From assembly GCA_026707545.1 (NCBI GenBank), contig JAPOWR010000002.1, positions 1 through 64,000 on the forward strand: a stretch of DNA of 64,000 nt, in the 5' to 3' direction. The translations under genes and the position numbers were made by a program. Origin of the DNA: Acidobacteriota bacterium. Lineage in GTDB: Bacteria; Acidobacteriota; Thermoanaerobaculia; Multivoradales; Multivoraceae. Below the pieces are notes generated by a model. The model was not told the origin of the DNA and ran no database searches. It saw only the letters and a list, made by a program, of their open reading frames with translations. Below are positions 17,646-25,073 of the stretch, piece after piece. Positions within the stretch are counted from its first letter, which is position 1, and every line of letters starts with the position of its first letter.

Positions 17646-18689
17646 ATGGAGTCCGGAATCTTCTTCAGCGACTACCGCTCGGACATGGCGCTGCGGCGCA
17701 TGCCCTTGCAGAAGGTGCGCACGGGCCTGCTCCTGGTCGGCCTCGTCGTGTTTCCGTTCCTGGCCACGCCGTACTGGCTCAATCTGGCCAACCAGATCGC
17801 GATCGCCACGATCGGCGCGATCGGACTCAACATCCTGGTCGGCTACACCGGCCAGATCTCCCTCGGTCAGGGCGCCTTCATGGCGGTCGGCGCCTATGGG
17901 TCCGGTCTCCTGACGGTCCGGCTCGACGTTCCCTTCTACCTGAGCATTCCGGCCGCGGCCGCGATCACCGCCGTTGCCGGCCTGGTGGTCGGCCTGCCTT
18001 CCCTGCGGCTCAAGGGCCTCTACCTGGCCGTCGCCACGCTGGCGGCGCAGCAGATCGTCGAGTTCGTCGTCACGCACTGGGACGGCCTCACCGGCGGTAC
18101 GGAGGCGCTCGTCGTGCCGGCGCCCGAACTGTTCGGCGCCCGGATGAACACCGACGGACGGTTCTACTGGATCCTGGTCGTCGTCGCGCTCGCCGTCGCG
18201 CTCTTTGCCGCGAACCTGTTCCGTTCGCGGGTGGGTCGCGCCTGGGTGGCGATCCGGGACCAGGACATCGCGGCTTCGGCGATCGGCGTCAACGTGTTCG
18301 GCTACAAGCTGCTCGCGTTCGCCACGTCGTCGTTTCTGGTCGGCCTCTCCGGCGCACTGCTCGCCCACTACCGGTCGATCGTCACCTGGGAGCGGTTCAC
18401 GATCGAGGTCTCGATCTCCTACCTGGCGATGATCATCATCGGCGGACTGGGGACGATTTCGGGTTCGTTCTTCGGCGCGTCGCTCATCGTGCTCCTGCCG
18501 GCGATGATCAATACCCTGGGGCGCTCGCTGCAGGACACGGCGCCCTGGGCGGCCACGGTCCTGCCGTATGTGCAGCAGGGCGTCTTCGGACTCGTGATCA
18601 TCCTGTTCCTGGTGCTCGAACCGGAAGGGCTCGCCAAACTCTGGCGCAACGTGAAGGACTACTTCCGCGTCTGGCCGTTCTCGTACTAG
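17646..18689 (+). CDS. livM: Branched-chain-type ABC transporter permease LivM
   Basis: The 347-residue polytopic membrane protein carries LivM signatures: NILVGYTGQISLGQGAFMAVGAY, SLRLKGLYLAVATLA, and the coupling loop RAWVAIRDQDIAASAIGVN. It forms the second half of the translocation channel with LivH. About 10 hydrophobic segments are visible. It lies 3 nt after livH and about 80 nt before the binding-protein gene. Confidence 0.93.
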   Translation: MESGIFFSDYRSDMALRRMPLQKVRTGLLLVGLVVFPFLATPYWLNLANQIAIATIGAIGLNILVGYTGQISLGQGAFMAVGAYGSGLLTVRLDVPFYLSIPAAAAITAVAGLVVGLPSLRLKGLYLAVATLAAQQIVEFVVTHWDGLTGGTEALVVPAPELFGARMNTDGRFYWILVVVALAVALFAANLFRSRVGRAWVAIRDQDIAASAIGVNVFGYKLLAFATSSFLVGLSGALLAHYRSIVTWERFTIEVSISYLAMIIIGGLGTISGSFFGASLIVLLPAMINTLGRSLQDTAPWAATVLPYVQQGVFGLVIILFLVLEPEGLAKLWRNVKDYFRVWPFSY

Positions 18690-18767
18690 GCGCCTTTGCG
18701 CCGGTATGATTCGTTGCTTACGGACCGGCTGTTCCGGGGCGGCCATGCCCCTTCAGGAGACCACGAC

Positions 18768-19967
18768 ATGAACCGTCTCGCTTGCCTTGCTGCTGTAGCT
18801 CTGTTGCTTCTCACCGCCTGCGGAGGCGGCGACCCGGTTTCGGAAGCGGATGCTCCGATCACCATCGGTGCGATCTTCGACCTGACCGGCGCGACCTCGG
18901 ACGTGGGTACCCTGTACGCCGAGGCGATCCGCGACTACTACGACCGCCTGAACGAACTCGGCGGCATCGCCGGCCGCGAGGTCGACCTGCTGTGGAACGA
19001 CTACGGCTACGACGTGGCGAAGGCCGAGCAGCTCTACTCCGAGTACGTCCAGGCCGGAGCGGTCATGTTCATGGGCTGGGGCACCGGCGACACCGAAGCC
19101 CTGCGCGGCCGGATCGCGGCCGACCGCATTCCCTTCGTCTCGGCATCCTTCTCCCACGTACTGGGAGATCCGTCCGAGGCCCCCTTCAACTTCCTCGTCG
19201 GCACGACCTACAGCGACCAGCTCTTCATCCTGCTCGACTACCTGATCGAAGAGGCGGAAGCCTCGGGAGGCGAGATGCCGAACGTCGCGCTGATGCACCA
19301 CCCGAGTCCGTTTGGCCTCTCGCCGTGGCGCCAGGGAGGCGAGGAGTACGCGAAGCAGCGCGGCATCGAGATGGCGCCGCACGAGATGGCGCGGGGCAAC
19401 ACGGACTTCAGCGCCACGCTGACCCGGATCGCCGAATCCGGCGCCAACACGGTCGTGTTCCAGAACACGTCGGGACCGGTTTCCATTGCCGTCAAGAACG
19501 CGCGGGACCTGGGCCTGGACCTGCGCTTCGCCTGCCTGAACTACTGCAGCAACGAGGTGCTGCTGGATCTGGCGGGCGACGCCGCGGAAGGTGTTCTGGC
19601 TTCGATCATCTACTCGCCGCCGGGCGAGGGGATCGACGGCCTGAACGAAGCGGCCGAGTACCTCGCGTCCAAGGGCGCGTCGATCGACGAGGAGGGTTTG
19701 CTCTATGGCCAGGGCTGGGCGGTCGCCAGTCTGGTGACCGAGGCGATCGAACGCGCGGCCGCTGCCGGCGAAGTGACCGGCGATTCCATCTTCGCTGCCT
19801 TCGAGACCTTCGACGACTGGGACACCGGCGGTGTGACCGCGCCGGTCACGTTCACGTCCACCGACCATCGCGGCATCAAGGGCATGAGGATCTTCGAGAT
19901 CAGGGAAGGCAAGTTCCAACCCGTGACCGAGATGCGGATGGCCTCCACCCTGGGGGCGGCCGAGTAG
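18768..19967 (+). CDS. livK: Periplasmic substrate-binding lipoprotein LivK-like
   Basis: The 399-residue product has a lipoprotein signal peptide with lipobox LLTAC at about residue 18, then a Peripla_BP_6 fold (ITIGAIFDLTGATSDVG; GGIAGREVDLLWNDYGYD; NTVVFQNTSG). It should capture the ligand outside the inner membrane and deliver it to LivHM. ATG 18768 follows CAGGAGA. The binding-site residues diverge from amino acid binders as far as I can see, matching the idea that the operon imports an organic acid. Confidence 0.92.
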   Translation: MNRLACLAAVALLLLTACGGGDPVSEADAPITIGAIFDLTGATSDVGTLYAEAIRDYYDRLNELGGIAGREVDLLWNDYGYDVAKAEQLYSEYVQAGAVMFMGWGTGDTEALRGRIAADRIPFVSASFSHVLGDPSEAPFNFLVGTTYSDQLFILLDYLIEEAEASGGEMPNVALMHHPSPFGLSPWRQGGEEYAKQRGIEMAPHEMARGNTDFSATLTRIAESGANTVVFQNTSGPVSIAVKNARDLGLDLRFACLNYCSNEVLLDLAGDAAEGVLASIIYSPPGEGIDGLNEAAEYLASKGASIDEEGLLYGQGWAVASLVTEAIERAAAAGEVTGDSIFAAFETFDDWDTGGVTAPVTFTSTDHRGIKGMRIFEIREGKFQPVTEMRMASTLGAAE

Positions 19968-19983
19968 GGCAGGCCCGAACGCC

Positions 19984-20778
19984 ATGCTGTCCCTGAACAA
20001 CGTCGAGGTCATCTACAACGACGTCATCCTGGTGCTCAAGGGGCTCTCGCTCAAGGTGGAGCAGGGTCAGATCGCGGCGCTGCTGGGCACGAACGGCGCC
20101 GGCAAGTCAACCACGCTCAAGGCGATCTCGGGACTGCTTCATCCCGAGGACGGCGAGGTCACGGACGGCAACGTCGAGTTCGAGGGCATCCAGATCGACA
20201 AGCTGCCCGCCGAGGACATCGTGCGCCGGGGCATCTTCCAGGTCATGGAGGGGCGTCGGGTCTTCGAGCATCTGACGCCGCAGGAAAACCTCCTGGCCGG
20301 CGCCTACACGGCCCGGGACAAGGGCGGCACGGACGAAGCGCTGGAACGGGTGTACGGCTACTTCCCACGTCTCAAGGAGCGGGGCAACTCGATGGCCGGG
20401 TTCCTCTCCGGCGGCGAACAGCAGATGCTGGCCATCGGCCGGGCCCTCATGGCGCGGCCGAAACTGATGCTGCTCGACGAACCGTCACTGGGCCTGGCGC
20501 CGCTCCTCGTCCAGGAGATCTTCGAGATCATCCAGCGCATCAACCGGGACGAGGGCACGACGATTCTGCTCGTGGAGCAGAACGCCACCCGCGCACTCGA
20601 GATCGCCCACTACGGCTACATCATGGAGGGTGGCCGGGTCGTCCTCGAGGGGACTCCGGCGGAGCTCCAGGACAACGCCGACGTCAAGGAGTTCTACCTC
20701 GGACTGACCCAGGTCGGCCAGCGTAAGAGCTACCGCGACGTCAAGCACTACCGGCGCCGCAAGCGCTGGCTGTCGTAG
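19984..20778 (+). CDS. livF: Branched-chain-type ABC transporter ATP-binding protein LivF
   Basis: The 264-residue ATPase has Walker A GTNGAGKST, the LivF-typical GIFQVMEGRRVFEHLT segment, signature FLSGGEQQMLAIGRAL, Walker B LMLLDEPSLGLAP and switch VEQNA. A basic C-terminal tail (KHYRRRKRWLS) extends beyond the usual end. It closes the operon; its stop codon directly abuts the stop of the convergent prephenate dehydrogenase gene with no spacer. Confidence 0.93.
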   Translation: MLSLNNVEVIYNDVILVLKGLSLKVEQGQIAALLGTNGAGKSTTLKAISGLLHPEDGEVTDGNVEFEGIQIDKLPAEDIVRRGIFQVMEGRRVFEHLTPQENLLAGAYTARDKGGTDEALERVYGYFPRLKERGNSMAGFLSGGEQQMLAIGRALMARPKLMLLDEPSLGLAPLLVQEIFEIIQRINRDEGTTILLVEQNATRALEIAHYGYIMEGGRVVLEGTPAELQDNADVKEFYLGLTQVGQRKSYRDVKHYRRRKRWLS

Positions 20779-21537
20779 CTAGTCCTGCTCGATCGCCTCC
20801 TCGATCTCTCGAAGCCTCTCGCGGAGTTCCCGGCGGGCGTCGGCGGCGAAAGGGTTCTCGCGGGCGATGGTCAGGAACAGATCGTCCGAGTCGTCGCGGA
20901 GGTTCTCTTCGATCTTCATCATGTGCCGGTAGGCGACCGTGCCGAGGGCCGGGTCCGGGACGTGAATCTCCCTGAGCGCCTTGGCCATCCAGTGGGTGAG
21001 GCCCTGGATGTAGGCCATCTCGGAGTCGTGCTCCTCCGCTGACATCTCGAGCACCTGGAGCTCCAGGTCCGACTCCAGGAAGGCTCTCACCGCCTGCACC
21101 CGTTCGCTGTCGACCGGGCGCTCGGGAAGGCAGAGCACGACCTTCAGACCGCGAATCCCGCCGCGACCGCTCTGGGGGCCGAACATCGGGTGAGTGCCGA
21201 TGAACTGGACCTGCCGGGGCAGGCGCTGCTCGAGGATCCGGAGCGGCTTCACCTTGACCGAGGCGACGTCGACGACCAGCGTGGCCGGTGCGAGGCACGG
21301 GGCCAGGTCGGCGATCAGCCCGTCGAGATCCTGGACCGGGACCGCCGGAATCACGATGTCGCAGCCGGCGCAGCCTTCGAGGCCCGTCCAGCGCGCGCCC
21401 AGCGCGGCGGCTTCGGCGCTCAGGTCGCGGCGATCCCAGACCTGCACGTCGAACCGGGCGCCCAGGTGCCGCGCCAGAAAGCGACCGAAGCTGCCGAGAC
21501 CGACGATGCCGATCGTCCTTGCCCAGCAGCCTTGCAC
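20779..21537 (-). CDS. Prephenate dehydrogenase-like protein
   Basis: The 252-residue product has an N-terminal Rossmann fold (IGIVGLGSFGRFLARHL), a DVASVK segment, the conserved GTHPMFGPQ motif and an EEHDSEMAYIQGLTH helix, all typical of prephenate/arogenate dehydrogenases (tyrosine synthesis, NAD(P)-dependent oxidative decarboxylation). It is shorter than full TyrA, ending after the first part of the dimerisation domain, and no chorismate mutase domain is fused. GTG 21537 is preferred to GTG 21546 because a TAGGGT hexamer ends 7 nt before it. Confidence 0.82.
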   Translation of the reverse strand: MQGCWARTIGIVGLGSFGRFLARHLGARFDVQVWDRRDLSAEAAALGARWTGLEGCAGCDIVIPAVPVQDLDGLIADLAPCLAPATLVVDVASVKVKPLRILEQRLPRQVQFIGTHPMFGPQSGRGGIRGLKVVLCLPERPVDSERVQAVRAFLESDLELQVLEMSAEEHDSEMAYIQGLTHWMAKALREIHVPDPALGTVAYRHMMKIEENLRDDSDDLFLTIARENPFAADARRELRERLREIEEAIEQD

Positions 21538-21544
21538 CGGGCCC

Positions 21545-21550
21545 ACCCTA
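21545..21550 (-). promoter_or_regulatory. Candidate -10 hexamer (TAGGGT) of the prephenate dehydrogenase-like gene
   Basis: On the minus strand TAGGGT is followed by 7 nt and GTG 21537, with no Shine-Dalgarno. Confidence 0.4.
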
Positions 21551-21577
21551 GCACCGGCACACGTTGCCGGGTTCCCC

Positions 21578-21583
21578 TACAAT
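21578..21583 (+). promoter_or_regulatory. Candidate -10 hexamer (TACAAT) of the dipeptidase gene
   Basis: TACAAT lies 27 nt before ATG 21611, and a GGGAGGAGGG Shine-Dalgarno falls between them. Unlike its neighbours this gene would have a normal short leader. Confidence 0.45.
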
Positions 21584-21610
21584 CGCGTGCTGCGGGAGGA
21601 GGGAACCAGG

Positions 21611-22897
21611 ATGAGAAGGACAACCGGCGCTGTTCTCGGCGCCGTCGTGGCCGTGGCGGTGAGCTATGGTTCACCGCCCGTGACCGACGCCCAGGAGGAT
21701 CGCGCCAGCCGGGAGCACGTACTCGGCCTGCTCCGGGAGGTGCCGCTGATCGACGGCCACAACGACGTGCCGTGGCAGTACCGCACGCGCGTTTCGAACC
21801 ACCTCGACGAGATCGACTTCCGGGACACCACCGCGCTCGAGCCGCCGATGCACACCGACCTGCGGCGTCTGCGGCAGGGGGGAGTGGGCGCCCAGTTCTG
21901 GTCGGTCTATGTTCCGACCTCCTACACCGGCGCCGGCGCGGCCCGGGTCGTGTTCGAGCAGGTCGACCTGACCAGGCGGCTGATCGAGCGGTATCCGGAC
22001 GACCTGGAGCTGGCCCTCAGCGCGGACGACATCGAGCGCGTCCACGGCGCCGGCCGGATCGCGTCCCTGCTTGGCGCCGAGGGCGGGCACTCGATCGAGT
22101 CGTCCCTGGGAGTCCTGCGGCAGCTCTACGCGGTCGGCGTCCGCTACATGACGCTGACCCACAACAGCAACGTCGCCTGGGCGGACTCCGCGACCGACCA
22201 GCCGGCGCACGGCGGGCTGACGGCGTTCGGCCGGCGCGTGATCCGGGAGATGAACCGGCTCGGCATGCTGGTCGACCTCTCCCACGTTTCGCCGCAGACG
22301 ATGCACCATGCGCTGGACGAGTCCCAAGCGCCGGTCATCTTTTCGCACTCCTCGGCATTCGCGGTCACAGCCAGTCCACGCAACGTGCCCGACGACGTCC
22401 TGCGGCGGCTTGCCGAGAACGGCGGCGTGGTCATGGTCACTTTCGTACCGTCCTTCGTCAACGAGAAGGTGCGGGCGTCATTTCAACGGCTGGATGCCGA
22501 ACGCCGTCGACTGATGACCGCGGGAACCGCGCCGGAGGAGATCCGCACGCGGCTCATGGCCTGGCGAAGTGAGAACCCGGGCGCCCAGGCATCCCTCAGC
22601 GACGTGGCCGACCATATCGACCACATCCGTGGCCTGATCGGGACCGCGCACCTGGGAATCGGCTCCGACTACGACGGCATCCCGACCGTGCCGGTCGGCC
22701 TCGAGGACGCCTCGACGTTTCCCGATCTGTTCGTGGAACTGGTGCGGCGGGGCTACAGCGACGACGAACTGAAGGACATCGCGGGCCGCAGCTTCCTGCG
22801 CGCCATGCGCGCCGCGGAGGCGACGGCCCGACGGGTGCAGGCCACGGAACCGCCGGCCGACGACCTGATCGAAGAACTGGATGGCGAGAATGGTTGA
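21611..22897 (+). CDS. Secreted membrane dipeptidase (peptidase family M19)
   Basis: The 428-residue product has a signal peptide (about 1-29, ending in DAQ) and then the renal-dipeptidase fold. Zinc-binding motifs are visible: DGHNDVPW near the start, the bridging acid in GAEGGHSIE, DLSHVS, FSHSSA and GIGSDYDG. The family hydrolyses dipeptides, including D-containing ones, and some beta-lactams. ATG 21611 follows a strong GGAGGAGGG. It overlaps the Nudix gene by 17 nt, so the two are probably co-expressed. Confidence 0.93.
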   Translation: MRRTTGAVLGAVVAVAVSYGSPPVTDAQEDRASREHVLGLLREVPLIDGHNDVPWQYRTRVSNHLDEIDFRDTTALEPPMHTDLRRLRQGGVGAQFWSVYVPTSYTGAGAARVVFEQVDLTRRLIERYPDDLELALSADDIERVHGAGRIASLLGAEGGHSIESSLGVLRQLYAVGVRYMTLTHNSNVAWADSATDQPAHGGLTAFGRRVIREMNRLGMLVDLSHVSPQTMHHALDESQAPVIFSHSSAFAVTASPRNVPDDVLRRLAENGGVVMVTFVPSFVNEKVRASFQRLDAERRRLMTAGTAPEEIRTRLMAWRSENPGAQASLSDVADHIDHIRGLIGTAHLGIGSDYDGIPTVPVGLEDASTFPDLFVELVRRGYSDDELKDIAGRSFLRAMRAAEATARRVQATEPPADDLIEELDGENG

Positions 22898-23756
22898 TCA
22901 GGCGACGTCCCCGGTGGTGGCCCGGCACGCCTCGACCGTCCTCCTGTTGCGGGACAGCGACCGCGGGGTGGAAGTGTTCATGGAACGCCGCCACATCCAG
23001 TCCGACTTCGTCGGGGGCGCCTACGTCTTCCCGGGCGGTCGCGTCGACCCCGAAGACCGGGTCGACGAAGCGCTGTGCCACGGCCTCACCGACCGCGAGG
23101 CCAGCGCCCGGCTCGCGCTCGAAGAGGGCGGCCTGACCTTCTACGTCGCCGCGATCCGCGAGTGCTTCGAGGAGGCCGGCGTGCTGCTGGCCTACGACCG
23201 TGACGGGCAGATTCTCGACTTCTCGGACCCGTCGGTCGAGCAGCACTTCGAACGTCTGCGAGCCGAGCTGAACGCGGGCGAACGGTCCCTGCTCGACATT
23301 GCCGCCGCCGAGGGGTTGACCCTTGCCACGGACCGCATCAGCTACTGGGCGCACTGGATCACCCCCGAGGGACAGCCGCGGCGCTACGACACCCGCTTCT
23401 TCGTCACGCGGGCGCCGCGTAACCAGACCGCCGCCCACGACGACCACGAACTGACGAGTTCCGCCTGGGTCACCGCCCGGGAAGCGCTCGGCCACGCGCG
23501 CCGCAAGGAGTGGATGATCATCTTTCCTACCATCCGCAACCTCCAAAAGCTGGCCCAGTTCGAGACCGCCGGCGCCGCCATCGCCGCCGTCGACGCCCAG
23601 GCGGAGTTCCCCGTCATGCAGCCCCGCGTGCTGATGGGCCGGACGCCGGACGAACCGGCGCGAGCCGTGCTGCCCGGCGACGAGGGCTACGAGGAAGCGG
23701 CTATGCGCCCCTCCGCGGCGAACGTCAAGGACTGGCAGCGGGCGTTCAGCCGCTAG
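22881..23756 (+). CDS. Nudix hydrolase
   Basis: The 291-residue product has a Nudix-type catalytic box ending REcFEEAGV (IRECFEEAGVLLAY) after an FPGGRVDPED segment. The long insertion between them and the RRYDTRFFV segment resemble the NUDT19-like (CoA diphosphatase-related) group. The predicted role is hydrolysis of a nucleoside diphosphate-linked compound; substrate unknown. It starts inside the dipeptidase gene (ATG 22881, or ATG 22890) and is followed 7 nt later by the metallo-hydrolase gene. Confidence 0.88.
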   Translation: MARMVDQATSPVVARHASTVLLLRDSDRGVEVFMERRHIQSDFVGGAYVFPGGRVDPEDRVDEALCHGLTDREASARLALEEGGLTFYVAAIRECFEEAGVLLAYDRDGQILDFSDPSVEQHFERLRAELNAGERSLLDIAAAEGLTLATDRISYWAHWITPEGQPRRYDTRFFVTRAPRNQTAAHDDHELTSSAWVTAREALGHARRKEWMIIFPTIRNLQKLAQFETAGAAIAAVDAQAEFPVMQPRVLMGRTPDEPARAVLPGDEGYEEAAMRPSAANVKDWQRAFSR

Positions 23757-23763
23757 CGCCGTC

Positions 23764-24726
23764 ATGCCGGGTCTCCCAAAGGGCACGCCCGTCGCGCTCT
23801 CCGGGCGGGTGCTGCGCGTCACCCAGGACAACCCGGGCATGTTCACCGGTCCAGGAACAAACACCTACGTCATCGGCGGCGCCGGCGGCCCGGTCTTCGT
23901 GCTCGATCCAGGGGAGGAGGACGACGCCCACTTCGACGCCATCCTGCGCGCCCTCGGCGGCCGTGAGGTCGCCGCCGTCCTGATCAGCCACACCCACCGG
24001 GACCACTGGCCCCTGGCGCCCCGCGTCGCCGAGCACACGGGTGCCGAGATCCGCGCCTTCAGGGAGAATCCACCGTTCACCGCGGGCCCCCGCCTCAAGG
24101 ACGGCGATCGCCTGTCCTCGAGCGGCGCGACGCTGGTAGCCCTCCACACCCCGGGCCACGCCAGCGATCACCTCTGCTTCCTGCTGGAGGAAGACCGCGC
24201 CGTCTTCACCGCCGACCTGGTCATGGGCTGGTCAACCTCGATCATCGCCCCGCCCGACGGCAATCTGAACCAGTACATGACCTCCCTCGAGCGGCTGATC
24301 GAACTCGGCAATGACGGCATCGACATCCTGCACCCGGGCCACGGCGAGTCGATCAAGCCGCCCCTCGACCGCATCCACGAGATCCACCGCCACCGCCAGC
24401 AACGCACCGACCAGGCCCTCGACGCCATCGCCGCCGGCGTCGCCACGATCCCCGAGATGGTCGAACGCATCTACACCGATGTCGACCCCAAACTCCACGG
24501 CGCCGCCGCCTTCTCGCTACGGGCACACCTGGATGCGCTGGTCGAAGAGGGCAAGGTGAAGGAGACCGAGCCCGGCCGGTATTCCCAGGCGGCGGAAGGA
24601 CAAGACGTTGGGGACCTGGTCAAGAAGGCAGGCGCGAACTCGGGGCTCGATTCCGATCGGGCCATGGACTTGGCCGTACAGGAGACGAGACGCCAGCGGG
24701 GAACAACAGATCCCGGGAAAGGGTGA
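23764..24726 (+). CDS. Metallo-beta-lactamase-fold hydrolase (LACTB2/RNase-like)
   Basis: The 320-residue product has the MBL metal motif SHTHRDH, then HTPGHASDH, FTADLVMG and HPGHGE, and a C-terminal winged helix (about 225-275). This arrangement matches the LACTB2/hydroxyacylglutathione hydrolase-like family, whose members act on RNA or thioesters. The last 45 residues are a polar tail without known motif. It is the third gene of the dipeptidase-Nudix-MBL operon. Confidence 0.88.
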   Translation: MPGLPKGTPVALSGRVLRVTQDNPGMFTGPGTNTYVIGGAGGPVFVLDPGEEDDAHFDAILRALGGREVAAVLISHTHRDHWPLAPRVAEHTGAEIRAFRENPPFTAGPRLKDGDRLSSSGATLVALHTPGHASDHLCFLLEEDRAVFTADLVMGWSTSIIAPPDGNLNQYMTSLERLIELGNDGIDILHPGHGESIKPPLDRIHEIHRHRQQRTDQALDAIAAGVATIPEMVERIYTDVDPKLHGAAAFSLRAHLDALVEEGKVKETEPGRYSQAAEGQDVGDLVKKAGANSGLDSDRAMDLAVQETRRQRGTTDPGKG

Positions 24727-24818
24727 GCCGCCAGGTCCGCTACGGCGAGTTCTCATCGCAGGGAGTCTGACCGTCGGCAGACGGCTCCTACGCGGCGCAA
24801 CGCCCCCAGCCTCGGCCA

Positions 24819-24918
24819 GGACCGAAGGGAAGGGGTCCCAGCGGGCTGTCGGCAAGCGACGGCCGACGCCCTGCCATCAACTGACGCCGAACCGGAGCGC
24901 AGCCGACCGAAGCGAGCG
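24819..24918 (-). repeat. Dispersed intergenic repeat, copy 2
   Basis: Read on the minus strand it begins CGCTCGCTTCGGTC, runs through GGCGTCGGCCGTCGCT and ends CCGCTGGGACCCCTT. It matches 8148-8226 block by block, with about 15 extra nt after the first block. The two copies lie in opposite orientations, both downstream of gene ends. Confidence 0.65.
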
Positions 24919-24977
24919 CAGACCTTTCCCTTACTCAGAAAGCGGGAGCGTCCGCTGGGACCCCTTCCCTTCGGTCC
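24819..24977. repeat. 26-nt perfect inverted repeat with 107-nt spacer
   Basis: The 26 nt at 24819-24844 are the exact reverse complement of 24952-24977. The arms equal the 3' end block of the dispersed repeat, so a second, truncated repeat copy lies head-to-head with copy 2. As RNA it could fold into a long hairpin between the convergent genes; no T-run follows. Confidence 0.75.
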
Positions 24978-25073
24978 GTCCAGCCGAGGCGGCAGCAGGC
25001 ACCGCCCCGCCGCCGCCGCGTGCCACCGCCGCTGCGCTACGCACCGCCGCTGCCTACGCACCACCGTCGCGCG

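Larger units (their letters stand above)
24727..25073. other. Gene-free stretch containing repeats
   Basis: This spacer lies between the ends of two convergent genes. It holds copy 2 of the dispersed repeat (24819-24918) and a 26-nt perfect inverted repeat. The right third is a GCC/ACC-rich low-complexity run (CGCCGCCGC, GCTACGCACC, CCTACGCACC). Open frames here have no domain. Confidence 0.6.

Noticed and set aside
16683..18746. Minus-strand 687-codon frame opposite livH/livM
   Set aside because: Its translation is a charged repetitive shadow of two clear permease genes.
25000..25073. CRISPR-like or tandem repeat in the CGCACC-rich run
   Set aside because: Units are irregular and too short; it is low-complexity GC-rich sequence.
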